Both the position numbers and the translations under genes were made by a program. The notes under the pieces are model-generated. The model did no database searches and was not told the origin of the DNA. It was given only the letters and a program-made list of their open reading frames with translations. Below, one piece after another: positions 8,449 through 16,663 of a stretch of DNA of 64,000 bases (its first letter is position 1; the number at the start of each line of letters is the position of its first letter). Origin of the DNA: Streptomyces barkulensis (GTDB taxonomy: Bacteria; Actinomycetota; Actinomycetes; Streptomycetales; Streptomycetaceae); the NCBI RefSeq assembly GCF_002843305.1, contig NZ_PGSG01000093.1, positions 62,001 through 126,000 of the forward strand, given 5' to 3'.

Positions 8449-8497
8449 ACGGCGACGCCGCCGCCACGTACCCACCGTGGCGGCGGCGTCGCCGTTT
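8449..8497 (+). terminator. Strong intrinsic terminator after ssgB
   Basis: A perfect 20-bp GC-rich stem (8449-8468 with 8476-8495) closes a 7-base loop and is followed by TT. It separates ssgB from the CGNR gene. Confidence 0.85.
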
Positions 8498-8572
8498 CCG
8501 GGAGGGGCTAGAGTCTCACCGCAGCAAGGCCCGCAGGGCTGCCGACGAGAAACCGGCCAGGGAGCGACGACC

Positions 8573-9133
8573 GTGCTGATCAACCACGACACCCGGTGCG
8601 CTCTCGACACCGTTGTCGACCTCCTGAACACCGCGCCCGACGAACACACCCCCGACACGCTCACCGACACCGGTGCGCTGCGCGCCTTCGTCGAACGCAA
8701 CGCCGTCAGCGACGTGGGCGCCCTGGACGAGACGGACCTGGCCGCCGTACGGGACGTGCGCGATCAGTTCGGGCGGGTCTTCGAGGCCTCCGACGCGCAC
8801 CGCGCGGCCGAGCTGGTGAACACGCTGGTGGCCGCCGCCGGCACCACGCCCCGGCTCACCGACCACGACGGCTACGACTGGCACATCCACTACTTCGCCC
8901 CCGGCGCCTCCCTCGCCGACCACCTCGCCGCGGACGGCGGCATGGCGCTGGCCTTCCTGGTCGTCGCCGGGGAGCGCGAGCGGCTGCGCCGCTGCGCCGC
9001 CCCCGACTGCCGCCGCGCCTTCGTCGACCTGTCCCGCAACCGCTCGCGCCGCTACTGCGACAGCCGCACCTGCGGCAACCGTCTGCACGTGGCCGCCTAC
9101 CGGGCGCGGCAGCGCGAGGCCTCCGGGAACTGA
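8573..9133 (+). CDS. CGNR zinc-finger / ABATE-domain putative transcription regulator
   Basis: This 186-residue protein has an N-terminal ABATE-like domain beginning with HDTRCALDTVVDLLNT and a C-terminal CGNR zinc finger. The finger cysteines are visible in CAAPDC and YCDSRTCGNR. Proteins of this architecture are predicted stress-responsive transcription regulators; the targets here are unknown. The GTG start is 9 bases after a GGGAG ribosome-binding site. The gene lies between the ssgB terminator and a small convergent membrane gene. Confidence 0.88.
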   Translation: MLINHDTRCALDTVVDLLNTAPDEHTPDTLTDTGALRAFVERNAVSDVGALDETDLAAVRDVRDQFGRVFEASDAHRAAELVNTLVAAAGTTPRLTDHDGYDWHIHYFAPGASLADHLAADGGMALAFLVVAGERERLRRCAAPDCRRAFVDLSRNRSRRYCDSRTCGNRLHVAAYRARQREASGN

Positions 9134-9152
9134 CCGGCCCCACAGGCGGCGG

Positions 9153-9362
9153 TCAGAGCAGGAAAAGGTCGTGCACCGCCGCCAGGAGGACCAGCGCGCC
9201 GATGACGGTCAGGAAGAGCATCAGCGGCGGCTGGGACAGGGCGAACAGGCAGCCGCGGGGCTCGGGCAGTTCGGCGGGGAGGCCGCCCGGCCGGACGCCG
9301 GAGCCGGTCCCGCGCGGGGAGCCGGGAGCACGGTCCTCGGGTGTTTCGGTGGTGTCGCGCAT
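9153..9362 (-). CDS. Small single-helix membrane protein, unknown function
   Basis: This 69-residue protein has a Pro/Gly-rich hydrophilic N-terminus and one C-terminal hydrophobic helix (PPLMLFLTVIGALVLLAAVH), so it is probably tail-anchored. I do not recognise a family. It converges on the CGNR gene with a 19-base gap. The start was chosen at the ATG encoding MRDTTETP; an upstream ATG would add 12 residues. Confidence 0.6.
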   Translation of the reverse strand: MRDTTETPEDRAPGSPRGTGSGVRPGGLPAELPEPRGCLFALSQPPLMLFLTVIGALVLLAAVHDLFLL

Positions 9363-9436
9363 CTCGCCGCGATGATGGCGCAGACCGGAGCGCCGCACGG
9401 TTCAACACACCATCGCGCGGGCACGGTTCACCGGAT

Positions 9437-9916
9437 TCAGATGCCGTGTTTCTTCAGAATCGCTTCGATGTCCGAGAAGTCGTCCGCGTCGGTCGCCCCC
9501 GCCGCGGGCCGCTCCTCACGGCCCCCGCCTCCCCCGGCGCCCTCGCCTTTGAGGGCCGGCCGGGAGGCGCCGGACTCCGCCGCGCGGCGCGCGCCGCGCC
9601 CGGACCCGGTACCGCCCTCGCGGGCACGCGTACGCCTCCCGGCGGCGCGGCCCACCACATAGAGGACGAAGGCCGCGGCGAGCACCCCGAAGCCGGCCCA
9701 GACCGTGGGCTTGAACACCAGGTCCGAGGCCCAGGCCGCCACCGCCCCTCCGATCTCGCCGAACATTCCCAGCAGGCCGGACATCGCCAGCCCGACGGGC
9801 ACCAGGGACAGGGCCGCTATGCGGGTGGCCGCGGCGAAGCGGCGGCGGTAGGCCGTCAGGAAGGCGACGGCCAGTCCCGCCGCGGAGAGCGCCGCGCAGA
9901 CGGTCGTGGTCAGCAT
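9437..9916 (-). CDS. Conserved actinobacterial membrane protein, unknown function
   Basis: This 159-residue protein has three predicted helices in its first 100 residues. A basic Gly/Ala-rich linker follows, then a short acidic-to-basic C-terminal motif (DDFSDIEAILKKHGI), probably a conserved interaction tail. No enzymatic motif is visible. It is divergent from the DsbA-like gene. Confidence 0.7.
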   Translation of the reverse strand: MLTTTVCAALSAAGLAVAFLTAYRRRFAAATRIAALSLVPVGLAMSGLLGMFGEIGGAVAAWASDLVFKPTVWAGFGVLAAAFVLYVVGRAAGRRTRAREGGTGSGRGARRAAESGASRPALKGEGAGGGGGREERPAAGATDADDFSDIEAILKKHGI

Positions 9917-10058
9917 GTATCCATCGTGCCGCTCCTCACCCCGGATGTGCCACGTTCCGCCCCGCGATATCGGGGGGATTCCCGGGCCCTCTCCTCCTTT
10001 GGGCCCCCTCGCGCACCTCCCGCTCTCCTCCCGGAGCCGGGCTGGGAGACTTGTCCGC

Positions 10059-10562
10059 ATGAACGACACCCGCCCCGCCCGCCCCGTCCTGGACGTCTGG
10101 TGCGAGCTGCAGTGCCCGGACTGCGACCGGGCCATGGCCGACCTGCGCGCGCTGCGCGAGCGGTACGGCGACGCCCTGGAGATCCGGCTGCGCCACTTCC
10201 CCCTGGACAAGCACCGTCACTCCTACGCCGCCGCCCAGGCCGCCGAGGAGGCGTACGCGCAGGGCCGCGGCGACGAGTACGCCGGGGCGGTCCTGGCCCG
10301 TGCCGGGGAGTTGGGAAAGCGTGGCGAGGAGCTGCTGCTGGAGGTGGCCCGGGAGCTGGGCCTGGACGCCGAGGAGATGGACACCGCCCTGATCGACGGG
10401 CGGCATCTGCTGGTCGTCGACGCCGACCAGGCCGAGGGCCGGGCGATCGGGGTCACCGGCACCCCGACCTATGTGATCGGCGGTGAGCGGCTGGACGGCG
10501 GGAAGAGCCAGGAGGGCCTGCGCGAGCGGATCGAGGAGATCGCCGACCGGCTGCTGGCCTGA
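10059..10562 (+). CDS. DsbA-family thioredoxin-fold oxidoreductase
   Basis: This 167-residue thioredoxin-fold protein has the redox motif CPDC near residue 20, preceded by DVWCELQ, and the cis-proline loop TGTPTYVIGG near residue 138. The helical insertion between them (HSYAAAQAAEEAYAQG) is typical of the DsbA/FrnE family. It lacks a signal peptide, so it probably acts in the cytoplasm as a thiol-disulfide oxidoreductase or isomerase. The start has a GGGAG ribosome-binding site. It converges on the tandem GNAT gene. Confidence 0.9.
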   Translation: MNDTRPARPVLDVWCELQCPDCDRAMADLRALRERYGDALEIRLRHFPLDKHRHSYAAAQAAEEAYAQGRGDEYAGAVLARAGELGKRGEELLLEVARELGLDAEEMDTALIDGRHLLVVDADQAEGRAIGVTGTPTYVIGGERLDGGKSQEGLRERIEEIADRLLA

Positions 10563-10588
10563 GCCGGAGAGGGAACCGGGCGGTACGG

Positions 10589-11419
10589 CTAGAGCAGCGG
10601 CTTGTGCAGATGGTGGGCGGTCGGCCGGTGGCCGAGCGACTGGTACAGCCGCAGGGCCGCGGTGTTGTCCGTGAAGACGTTCAGCCCCAGCGTGCGCACC
10701 CCGGCCGCCAGGCACTCGCGCTCGGCGGCGAGCATCAGCGTCCGGCCGTGGCCCCGGCCGCGGTGTGCCGGGGCCACCTCGACGTCGAAGACCCAGGCGC
10801 CGGATCCGCGCGCACGGGCCGTCGCCAGCCAGAGCGTGCCGACGTCCGCTCCCCCGTGGACGAGGACCCGCAGGGCGGTGCCGGTGGTGTCCGGTCCGCC
10901 GGGCAGCAGCTCGGCGTGGTCCGCCCCGGCCCTGAGGCGGGCCCGCCCGGGGTCCATGCCCCAGCCGGTCCAGAGGCGGACGTAGGCCTCCCGGCGGCTC
11001 TCCAGCCACGCCGGGTACTCGTCCGCCTCCAGGGGGCGCACCGTGCTGCCACCGGGCAACACGGGCGCCCCGGACAGTTCCTTGGCCATGCTCCGGCTGC
11101 GCTCGGTGTAGCCCAGGGCCGCGGCCAGCCGCAGGGCGTGGCCGGCGTCCGCCGGGACGCTCGCCTCGATCCGGCGGCAGCCCCAGCCGCGCAGCACCTC
11201 CTCGGCCGCGAGCGCGGCGACGGTGGCCCGGCCCCGGCGGCGGTCGGGTCCGTGGACGGCGAGCTCCTCGACGCGGCCGGCCGACGGGCCGAAGCGTTCG
11301 TCCGTGGCCAGCCGCAGACGGCCGACGGGGCGGCCGTTGACGCAGATGTCGTACGAGCGGGAGCGGGCGCCGTCCGCGGCGCGCCGCTCGGGTCCGGTGG
11401 GGCGCAGGGTGGTGGTCAT
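10589..11419 (-). CDS. Tandem-GNAT N-acetyltransferase
   Basis: This 276-residue protein has two GNAT folds. The first has a degraded acetyl-CoA loop (DRRRGRATVAA, about residues 62-72). The second, C-terminal fold has the canonical loop APAHRGRGHGRTLM and ends with NVFTDNTAALRLYQSLGH. Such tandem GNATs resemble MshD-type and antibiotic acetyltransferases, but no substrate can be assigned. The ATG at 11419 was preferred over an ATG six codons upstream because the shorter product fits the domain boundary. Confidence 0.88.
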   Translation of the reverse strand: MTTTLRPTGPERRAADGARSRSYDICVNGRPVGRLRLATDERFGPSAGRVEELAVHGPDRRRGRATVAALAAEEVLRGWGCRRIEASVPADAGHALRLAAALGYTERSRSMAKELSGAPVLPGGSTVRPLEADEYPAWLESRREAYVRLWTGWGMDPGRARLRAGADHAELLPGGPDTTGTALRVLVHGGADVGTLWLATARARGSGAWVFDVEVAPAHRGRGHGRTLMLAAERECLAAGVRTLGLNVFTDNTAALRLYQSLGHRPTAHHLHKPLL

Positions 11420-11510
11420 CGCCTGGGTTCTACCCACCGCGGCGCCCCGCTGTCACCCGGGTTCGGGGAGGACCGGGGGATCCGGAGGTACCGGGGGTGC
11501 GTCCGCCGGC

Positions 11511-12335
11511 TCACGGGTCGATGTCGGCCGCCGATCGCTCGGCGAAGATCCGCATCGCCTTGGCCGTGACCGGCCCGGGCGCGGAGGGCAGTTCGCGTCC
11601 GTCGATCCGGTGGACGGCCTGGACGTCGCGCAGGGTGGAGGTGAGGAAGACCTCCTCGGCCCGCTCCAGGACGTCCATCGGCAGGTCGGTCTCCCGCGCC
11701 CCCGTCCACTCGGCCACCAGTGCGCGGGTGATCCCGGCGAGACAGCCGGAGGCGAGCGGCGGGGTGTGCGTCTCGCCGTCGAGGACGACGAAGACGTTGG
11801 AGCCGGTGCCCTCGCACAGCTGCCCGACGGTGTTGCCGAACAGGGCCTCCGAGGCGCCCTGCCGGCGGGCGTGGGCCAGCGCGACGACGTTCTCGGCGTA
11901 CGAGGTGGTCTTCAGGCCGGCCAGCGCGCCGCGCTCGTTGCGGACCCAGGGGACGGTGACGGCGGCGGTGGTGTCGGGACGGGGCTTGGCCTCTCCGAGG
12001 GCGACGACCAGGGTGGGGCCGGCGTCGCCGCGGTCGGAGCCGAGGGGGGAGAGCCCGCCGGTGTAGGTGATCCGCAGCCTGCCCAGCGGCACGGGGTTGG
12101 CCTCCACCACGGCGGCGCAGGCGCGGCGCACCTCGTCCCGGTCCGGCTCGGGCAGGCCCAGGCCGCGGGCGGAGGCGGCCAGCCGCTCCAGGTGGCGGGT
12201 GAGGGCGAAGGTGCGTCCGCCGACGGCCTTGACCGTCTCGAAGACCCCGTCGCCGACGGTCAGTCCGTGGTCGAGCACGGACACCCGCGCGGCGTCGGCG
12301 TCCCGCAGTTCTCCGTCCACCCAGATCAGCGTCAT
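11511..12335 (-). CDS. pabC: Aminotransferase class IV, probable aminodeoxychorismate lyase
   Basis: This 274-residue fold-type IV PLP enzyme has its Schiff-base lysine at about Lys142 in LKTTSYAEN. The conserved GDGVFET segment and the phosphate-binding GTGSNVFV segment are present. Such enzymes convert 4-amino-4-deoxychorismate to p-aminobenzoate for folate. That role fits the upstream chorismate-binding gene, whose stop overlaps this start (ATGA). A D-amino-acid or branched-chain aminotransferase is the main alternative. The ribosome-binding site GGAGGAG is strong. Confidence 0.85.
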   Translation of the reverse strand: MTLIWVDGELRDADAARVSVLDHGLTVGDGVFETVKAVGGRTFALTRHLERLAASARGLGLPEPDRDEVRRACAAVVEANPVPLGRLRITYTGGLSPLGSDRGDAGPTLVVALGEAKPRPDTTAAVTVPWVRNERGALAGLKTTSYAENVVALAHARRQGASEALFGNTVGQLCEGTGSNVFVVLDGETHTPPLASGCLAGITRALVAEWTGARETDLPMDVLERAEEVFLTSTLRDVQAVHRIDGRELPSAPGPVTAKAMRIFAERSAADIDP

Positions 12336-13447
12336 GCCCCAGCTCCTCCGGTCCCGCCTGTCGTGCCCGCCGCGCCGGTGGTCCGGATCGCGCCGCTCGC
12401 AGGAGACGTCCTCGCGTACTCCCCCGACGCTACCGTGAGCAGCCGCTCCGCCTTGAGCTCGGTCTCCTCCCACTCCCGCTCCGGGTCCGATCCCCAGGTG
12501 ATCCCGGCGCCGGTGCCGAAGCACAGCGCCGGGCCGCCGGGCGCGGCGCGGTCGATCCAGAAGGTGCGGATGCCCACCGCCAGTTCACCGGTGCCGCGGT
12601 CGGCGTCCACCCAGCCGATGCCGCCGCAGTACGGGCCCCGCGCGGCGGTCTCCAGGGAGCGGATGACGCGCAGGGCGCTGGACTTGGGGGCGCCGGTGAC
12701 CGATCCGGGCGGGAAGGTGTGCTCCAGCAGTTCGGCCCAGCCGGCCCCGGGCGCCAGTTCGCCGCGGACGGTGGAGACCAGGTGGACGAGTCCGGGGTGC
12801 GGCTCGACGGCGCACAGGGCGGGGACGGTGACCGATCCGGTGGCGCTGACGCGGCCGAGGTCGTTGCGGACCAGGTCCACGATCATCACGTTCTCGGCGT
12901 GGTCCTTGTCCAGCAGGTCGGCGGCCGTGCGTCCGGTGCCCTTGATGGGGCGGGACTCCACGGTGCGTCCGCGGCGGGCGAGGTACAGCTCGGGCGAGGC
13001 CGTGGCGATCTCGACCCCGTGGGCGGGGAGGCGGACGGTGCCGGCGTGGGGAGCCGGGTTGCCGCGCGCCAGGAGCGCGGTCAGTTCGTCGGGGTCGGCG
13101 GCGGCCGGGTCCGGCAGCGGCGCGGTGAGCACACGGCAGAGGTTGGCCTGGTAGACCTCGCCGGCCGCTATGTGCTCGCGTATGCGCCGCACGCCCGCGG
13201 TGTAGGCGGCGCGGTCCAGGGACGACGTCCAGGCGCCGGCGCCCGGTCCGCGCCAGCGTCCCGGCCGGGGGCGGGGCACGGGGGCGGGCCGCACATCACC
13301 GAAGCGGGCGCAGACCAGGTGCCCCTCGAAGGAGGCGACCACCGCCCACCAGCCCGTGGAGTCCAGGGCGGTGGGGTCGCTGGTGACGTCGCGCAGGTCG
13401 GTCGCGACAAGGCCGCCGAAGCGGGCTACAGGGGCCGGATCGTGCAC
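12332..13447 (-). CDS. pabB: Chorismate-binding protein, probable aminodeoxychorismate synthase component I
   Basis: This protein has about 371 residues, near the length of the catalytic domain of PabB/TrpE/MenF enzymes. Signature motifs are present: PIKGTGRT, ENVMIVDLVRNDLGRV and GSVTGAPK. It would aminate chorismate to aminodeoxychorismate, with a glutaminase PabA encoded elsewhere. Translational coupling to pabC supports a p-aminobenzoate role over anthranilate or isochorismate synthesis. A GTG start with no obvious ribosome-binding site makes the N-terminus uncertain. The last 35 residues are a Gly/Thr-rich tail beyond the fold. Confidence 0.88.
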   Translation of the reverse strand: MHDPAPVARFGGLVATDLRDVTSDPTALDSTGWWAVVASFEGHLVCARFGDVRPAPVPRPRPGRWRGPGAGAWTSSLDRAAYTAGVRRIREHIAAGEVYQANLCRVLTAPLPDPAAADPDELTALLARGNPAPHAGTVRLPAHGVEIATASPELYLARRGRTVESRPIKGTGRTAADLLDKDHAENVMIVDLVRNDLGRVSATGSVTVPALCAVEPHPGLVHLVSTVRGELAPGAGWAELLEHTFPPGSVTGAPKSSALRVIRSLETAARGPYCGGIGWVDADRGTGELAVGIRTFWIDRAAPGGPALCFGTGAGITWGSDPEREWEETELKAERLLTVASGEYARTSPASGAIRTTGAAGTTGGTGGAGA

Positions 13448-13485
13448 GCGGCGAGTCTATGGCGGGCACGCTGGGGAAACGGAAT

Positions 13486-13513
13486 TTGAGCTGGCCCGGG
13501 AATCCGCTAGAGT
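13486..13513 (+). promoter_or_regulatory. Promoter of the tRNA Gly-Cys-Val cluster
   Basis: TTGAGC (13486-13491) and TAGAGT (13508-13513) are separated by 16 bases and lie about 70 bases upstream of tRNA-Gly. This is a good match to a housekeeping promoter and is the only candidate in the short gap after pabB. Confidence 0.6.
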
Positions 13514-13582
13514 TCATGTCGTCACCGAGCGCGGCAGCGGGAGGTGGCGGCAGCTCCCGAGCAGCGCCCCGGGAGAGGCACT

Positions 13583-13655
<73 letters not shown>

Positions 13656-13682
13656 CGATGGGGGCCTTGCGGCCCCCGCGCT

Positions 13683-13753
13683 GGTGGAGTGGCCGAGAGG
13701 CGAGGCAACGGCCTGCAAAGCCGTCTACACGGGTTCAAATCCCGTCTCCACCT
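13683..13753 (+). tRNA. tRNA-Cys (anticodon GCA)
   Basis: This 71-nt cloverleaf has acceptor GGTGGAG/CTCCACC, anticodon stem ACGGC/GCCGT and loop CTGCAAA, giving anticodon GCA. It is followed after one base by the first tRNA-Val(GAC). Confidence 0.96.
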
Positions 13754-13754
13754 C

Positions 13755-13826
13755 GGACGATTAGCTCAGCGGGAGAGCGCTTCCCTGACACGGAAGAGGT
13801 CACTGGTTCAATCCCAGTATCGTCCA
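13755..13826 (+). tRNA. tRNA-Val (anticodon GAC), copy 1
   Basis: This 72-nt cloverleaf has acceptor GGACGAT/ATCGTCC and anticodon stem CTTCC/GGAAG around CTGACAC (anticodon GAC, reading GUC and GUU). It is the first of three tandem copies. Confidence 0.97.
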
Positions 13827-13853
13827 CTGAGGGCCCCTCGGGGTCCTTGTCCC

Positions 13854-13925
13854 GCGCGATTAGCTCAGCGGGAGAGCGCTTCCCTGACACGGAAGAGGTC
13901 ACTGGTTCAATCCCAGTATCGCGCA
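13854..13925 (+). tRNA. tRNA-Val (anticodon GAC), copy 2
   Basis: It is identical to its neighbours except in the acceptor stem (GCGCGAT/ATCGCGC). Two base pairs have changed in compensated fashion (G2-C71 to C-G and A3-U70 to G-C). Confidence 0.97.
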
Positions 13926-13943
13926 CGCGGCACACCGCACTGC

Positions 13944-14015
13944 GGACGATTAGCTCAGCGGGAGAGCGCTTCCCTGACACGGAAGAGGTCACTGGTTCAA
14001 TCCCAGTATCGTCCA
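13944..14015 (+). tRNA. tRNA-Val (anticodon GAC), copy 3
   Basis: This gene is identical in sequence to copy 1. It is the last tRNA of the cluster and is followed at once by a terminator. Confidence 0.97.
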
Positions 14016-14020
14016 CACCC

Positions 14021-14053
14021 CGAAGGGCCGGAGCCTGTTGCTCCGGCCCTTCG
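14021..14053 (+). terminator. Terminator of the tRNA cluster
   Basis: A perfect 14-bp stem (14021-14034 with 14040-14053) closes a 5-base loop five bases after the last tRNA. Confidence 0.85.
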
Positions 14054-14087
14054 TCATGTTCCGGATCCCCCTGGGGCCGGAGCGCGG

Positions 14088-14390
14088 TCAGGAGGAGAAC
14101 AGCATCCGGCTGAAGCTCTTGTGGCGGCCGTGATGACCGTGGTGGCCGTGGTGCTGGGCGCCCCAGGCGGGAGGAGGAGCCGGGTAGGACTGGGCGGGAG
14201 GAGCCGGGTAGGACTGGGCGGCCGGGCCCGGCGGGGGCGGCGCCGGCTGCGACCACTGCGACTCGAGGCGGGTGAGCGCCTCCAGCTCCCCGTAGTCGAG
14301 GAAGACCCCCCGGCAGCCGCCGCACTGCTCGATCTGGACTCCGCTGCGGTTGTAGGTCTGCATGTGCGCTCGGCACTTGGGGCACTGCAT
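14088..14390 (-). CDS. TFIIB-type zinc-ribbon protein
   Basis: This 100-residue protein carries CPKC near the N-terminus and CGGCRGVFLDYGELE about 20 residues later, the signature of the zf-TFIIB (YjeQ-like zinc ribbon) family. A Pro/Tyr-rich linker with the repeat AQSYPAPP and a His-rich tail (HHGHHGHHGRH) follow. The His tail may bind metal. The function of the family is unknown. A GGAGGCGAG ribosome-binding site supports the start. It converges on the tRNA cluster terminator. Confidence 0.85.
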   Translation of the reverse strand: MQCPKCRAHMQTYNRSGVQIEQCGGCRGVFLDYGELEALTRLESQWSQPAPPPPGPAAQSYPAPPAQSYPAPPPAWGAQHHGHHGHHGRHKSFSRMLFSS

Positions 14391-14527
14391 CGTGTCTCGC
14401 CTCCGTGGCGGTAGGGACTGTGTGGTTGTACAGACGCGCCGCGGGGCGTTCCGGATGCGTCCGCGTACCGGTCGGATCGGTGGGGCGGGCCGTCCGGGCG
14501 CGACCAGCGTAGGGCTCGTGGGCTCCT

Positions 14528-15520
14528 TCAGGACCCCGCGATGCGGGAACAGGCGTCGACCAGGGCACGGTCGGTCTCGTCCGGTGCGCGGCCCTCGGCC
14601 TCGGCCCTGACCAGTGCGCGGGCCGCCAGTTGGACGGTCAGCGCCCGCGCGGGCGTGTCCAGCCGGGGCCAGGGGTCGAAGGGACGGCCGTCCGCGCCGC
14701 CGGGGAGCGCGGGGCCGCCCGCGGCCCGGTAGGCGCCCAGGAAGCGGCCGAAGTCCGCGGAGGCCAGCAGTCCGGTGGCGAACCAGGCGGCGGGCCGGGC
14801 CAGGTCCCAGGCCGGGTCGCCCAGGCCCAGGTCATCCACGTCGATGAGGTGCCAGGGGCCGTCGGGCGCCGGGTGCCGGACGAGTTGGCCCAGGTGGAGG
14901 TCGCCGTGGCACAGGGAGTCCGCGCGCGGCGGCGGCGCCTCGTCGCGCGTCCACGCGGGCAGGCCGGCCCAGGCCGCCTCGACGGCCCGTACCGCGGCGG
15001 TGCGGCGGGCCGTGCGGCGCAGGGACTCCAGGGCACGGGCGGCCTTGGCGGGGCCGCGCATCGGCGGGAGCGGTCCGGGCAGCGCGGCGGGCGGTACGGC
15101 GTGCAGGCGGGCGAGCAGCGCCCCGACCGCCTCCCAGGGGGCGGCCTCGGGTGCGCCGGGGTCCACGGGGGTGCCGTAGGGCCACAGGCTCACCGGGCGG
15201 CCGTCGGGCAGGGTGTCCAGAAGCCGCCTCCCCGGCCCCGTCCCCGTCTCCGGGGGCCCGGTCCACGGGCCTTCGGCGGCGGGCAGCGGCGCGAGCAGGA
15301 CGTGACTCAGCAGCGGATGGGCGGCGATGTCCAGCCGGAGCGCGAGCCGCCCGGGGTCGTCGCCGGGGGCGTGCGCCTTGGCCACGACACTCCCGCCGCG
15401 TACGACGGTGGCGTCGGCCCGCTCGGCCAGCACCACGGGCCGGCCGGCGCCGTCGGCGGCCGCGAGCCGGGCGGAGGCCGCCCGGTGGGCGAGATGTGCG
15501 ATGAGCGGTGCGTGCGCCAC
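14528..15520 (-). CDS. Aminoglycoside-phosphotransferase-fold kinase
   Basis: This 330-residue protein of the APH/choline-kinase superfamily has the catalytic loop SLCHGDLHLGQLV (about residues 217-229) and the metal-binding segment LIDVDDLGLGDPAWDLARP. The N-lobe has a lysine-containing strand (GSVVAKAH). It probably phosphorylates a small molecule; real antibiotic resistance cannot be inferred. The start is a GTG with GAGG five bases upstream. The frame stays open upstream, but codon use weakens there. Confidence 0.82.
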   Translation of the reverse strand: MAHAPLIAHLAHRAASARLAAADGAGRPVVLAERADATVVRGGSVVAKAHAPGDDPGRLALRLDIAAHPLLSHVLLAPLPAAEGPWTGPPETGTGPGRRLLDTLPDGRPVSLWPYGTPVDPGAPEAAPWEAVGALLARLHAVPPAALPGPLPPMRGPAKAARALESLRRTARRTAAVRAVEAAWAGLPAWTRDEAPPPRADSLCHGDLHLGQLVRHPAPDGPWHLIDVDDLGLGDPAWDLARPAAWFATGLLASADFGRFLGAYRAAGGPALPGGADGRPFDPWPRLDTPARALTVQLAARALVRAEAEGRAPDETDRALVDACSRIAGS

Positions 15521-15708
15521 GGTGTCCTCGGCCCCTCCCGGGCCCGCGGACGCGGGCCGTGCGGCGGATCGTACGGCCCAAGGCGGCGCGATGCCCGGGC
15601 AGTTCCCCAACTGCCCGGGCCTCACGCCGTCCGCCGTACCCCCGTCCCCACGGGGTTGGGTGACCGGATCTCCCGGCTCGGGCCGCTCTCCCGAGCCCGG
15701 GCCCTGTG

Positions 15709-15918
15709 TCAGAGCCCCAGCAGTCCGGCCACGGACGACGCCTGTGTGATCACCGCTTCCGCCCCGCCGAAGACGACGGCCAGCAGGACGGCCAGCGGAA
15801 GGACCATGACGGCGGCCACCAGCGGGTGGCGGCGACCGCCCGGCCGGGTGCCGGGAGCGGCGAGGTCCGCCAGGCGCCCCTGCGTCCGGGACGCCGGGCG
15901 CTGTGCTGTGTGCGCCAT
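15709..15918 (-). CDS. Small single-helix membrane protein, unknown function
   Basis: This 69-residue protein has a basic Arg/Gly-rich N-terminus and one long hydrophobic helix (LVAAVMVLPLAVLLAVVFGG). An AGGAGC ribosome-binding site supports the ATG. I recognise no family; it looks like one of the short membrane proteins common in Streptomyces. Confidence 0.65.
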   Translation of the reverse strand: MAHTAQRPASRTQGRLADLAAPGTRPGGRRHPLVAAVMVLPLAVLLAVVFGGAEAVITQASSVAGLLGL

Positions 15919-16065
15919 GGTTCCGCTCCTGTCGTGGTACGGGGCGGCGGGCGTCTGGCCTCGGGGGACGAGTGCTGCACCCGCCGCTTGAGAACAACAC
16001 TAGAAGTGAGGGGCGCCCTCGGCGTCATGCCCGCGTACCGAACCAGGGCCTCCCGCAGGATGACT

Positions 16066-16100
16066 CCTCTCCACCCCGGGTACTCCCCAGGGTGGAGAGG
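16066..16100 (-). terminator. Hairpin terminator downstream of the 80-residue protein gene
   Basis: A perfect 11-bp stem (16066-16076 with 16090-16100) with a 13-base loop lies 75 bases after the minus-strand gene at 16175-16417. Confidence 0.5.
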
Positions 16101-16174
16101 CGCCCTCCGGGGCCCGGGACTTCCCGGAGGGGAAGGGCTTGCCGGAGGGGAGGGGCGCGGGCCCGCGCCGCCGG

Positions 16175-16417
16175 TCAGCGCGCCGGCTCCTGCGCGGCGT
16201 CCTCCCGCGGCACCGGGTGCTCGACCAGGGCCAGCACCCGGTTGGCCATGAAGCGCGCGGTGCGCACCACCGTGCCGCTGCGGGTGATCTCGCTCACCTC
16301 CACCACTCCCCTGCGCACCTGCGTCTCCACCCGCCGGCCCGCACGCGTGGCCGCCATCTCATAGGTACGGGTGGTGTCTCCGGCGTCCACCACGATCTCC
16401 ACCCAGTCGCCCTTCAT
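16175..16417 (-). CDS. Conserved small Streptomyces protein, unknown function
   Basis: This 80-residue protein has an alternating beta-rich pattern (GDWVEIVVDAGDTTRTYEMA, then RRVETQVRRGVVEVSEITRSG), which suggests a small beta-barrel or SH3-like fold. No membrane segment is present. The ribosome-binding site (GAAGGGGG) supports the ATG. Function unknown. It is divergent from the Ser/Thr kinase gene, so the two may share the 246-base intergenic region. Confidence 0.7.
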   Translation of the reverse strand: MKGDWVEIVVDAGDTTRTYEMAATRAGRRVETQVRRGVVEVSEITRSGTVVRTARFMANRVLALVEHPVPREDAAQEPAR

Positions 16418-16663
16418 CGTGCGATCCCCCTTCCGGGAAGGCCTGTCGGACGCCCCCTGAGCAGGGTTTCTCCCGCCCCTGACTGCCGCGCGCCCACTCC
16501 TCCAGTCTCCCACCGGGCACTGACAACCGGGGTGTTCCGCATGCGCGGCCTGTCGGCGGGAGGGGGCCGCAGTCCGTAAGCTGTGGCACGTCAGAGGGAC
16601 CGGGCAGTGCGGGGCCGCCCCACCGGGGCGGGACGGGCTCCCGGCCGGAGGTAGGGGAAGGAC

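Noticed and set aside
14528..15520. Aminoglycoside resistance gene
   Set aside because: The APH fold alone does not indicate antibiotic inactivation; the gene sits among core genes and lacks features of known resistance enzymes.
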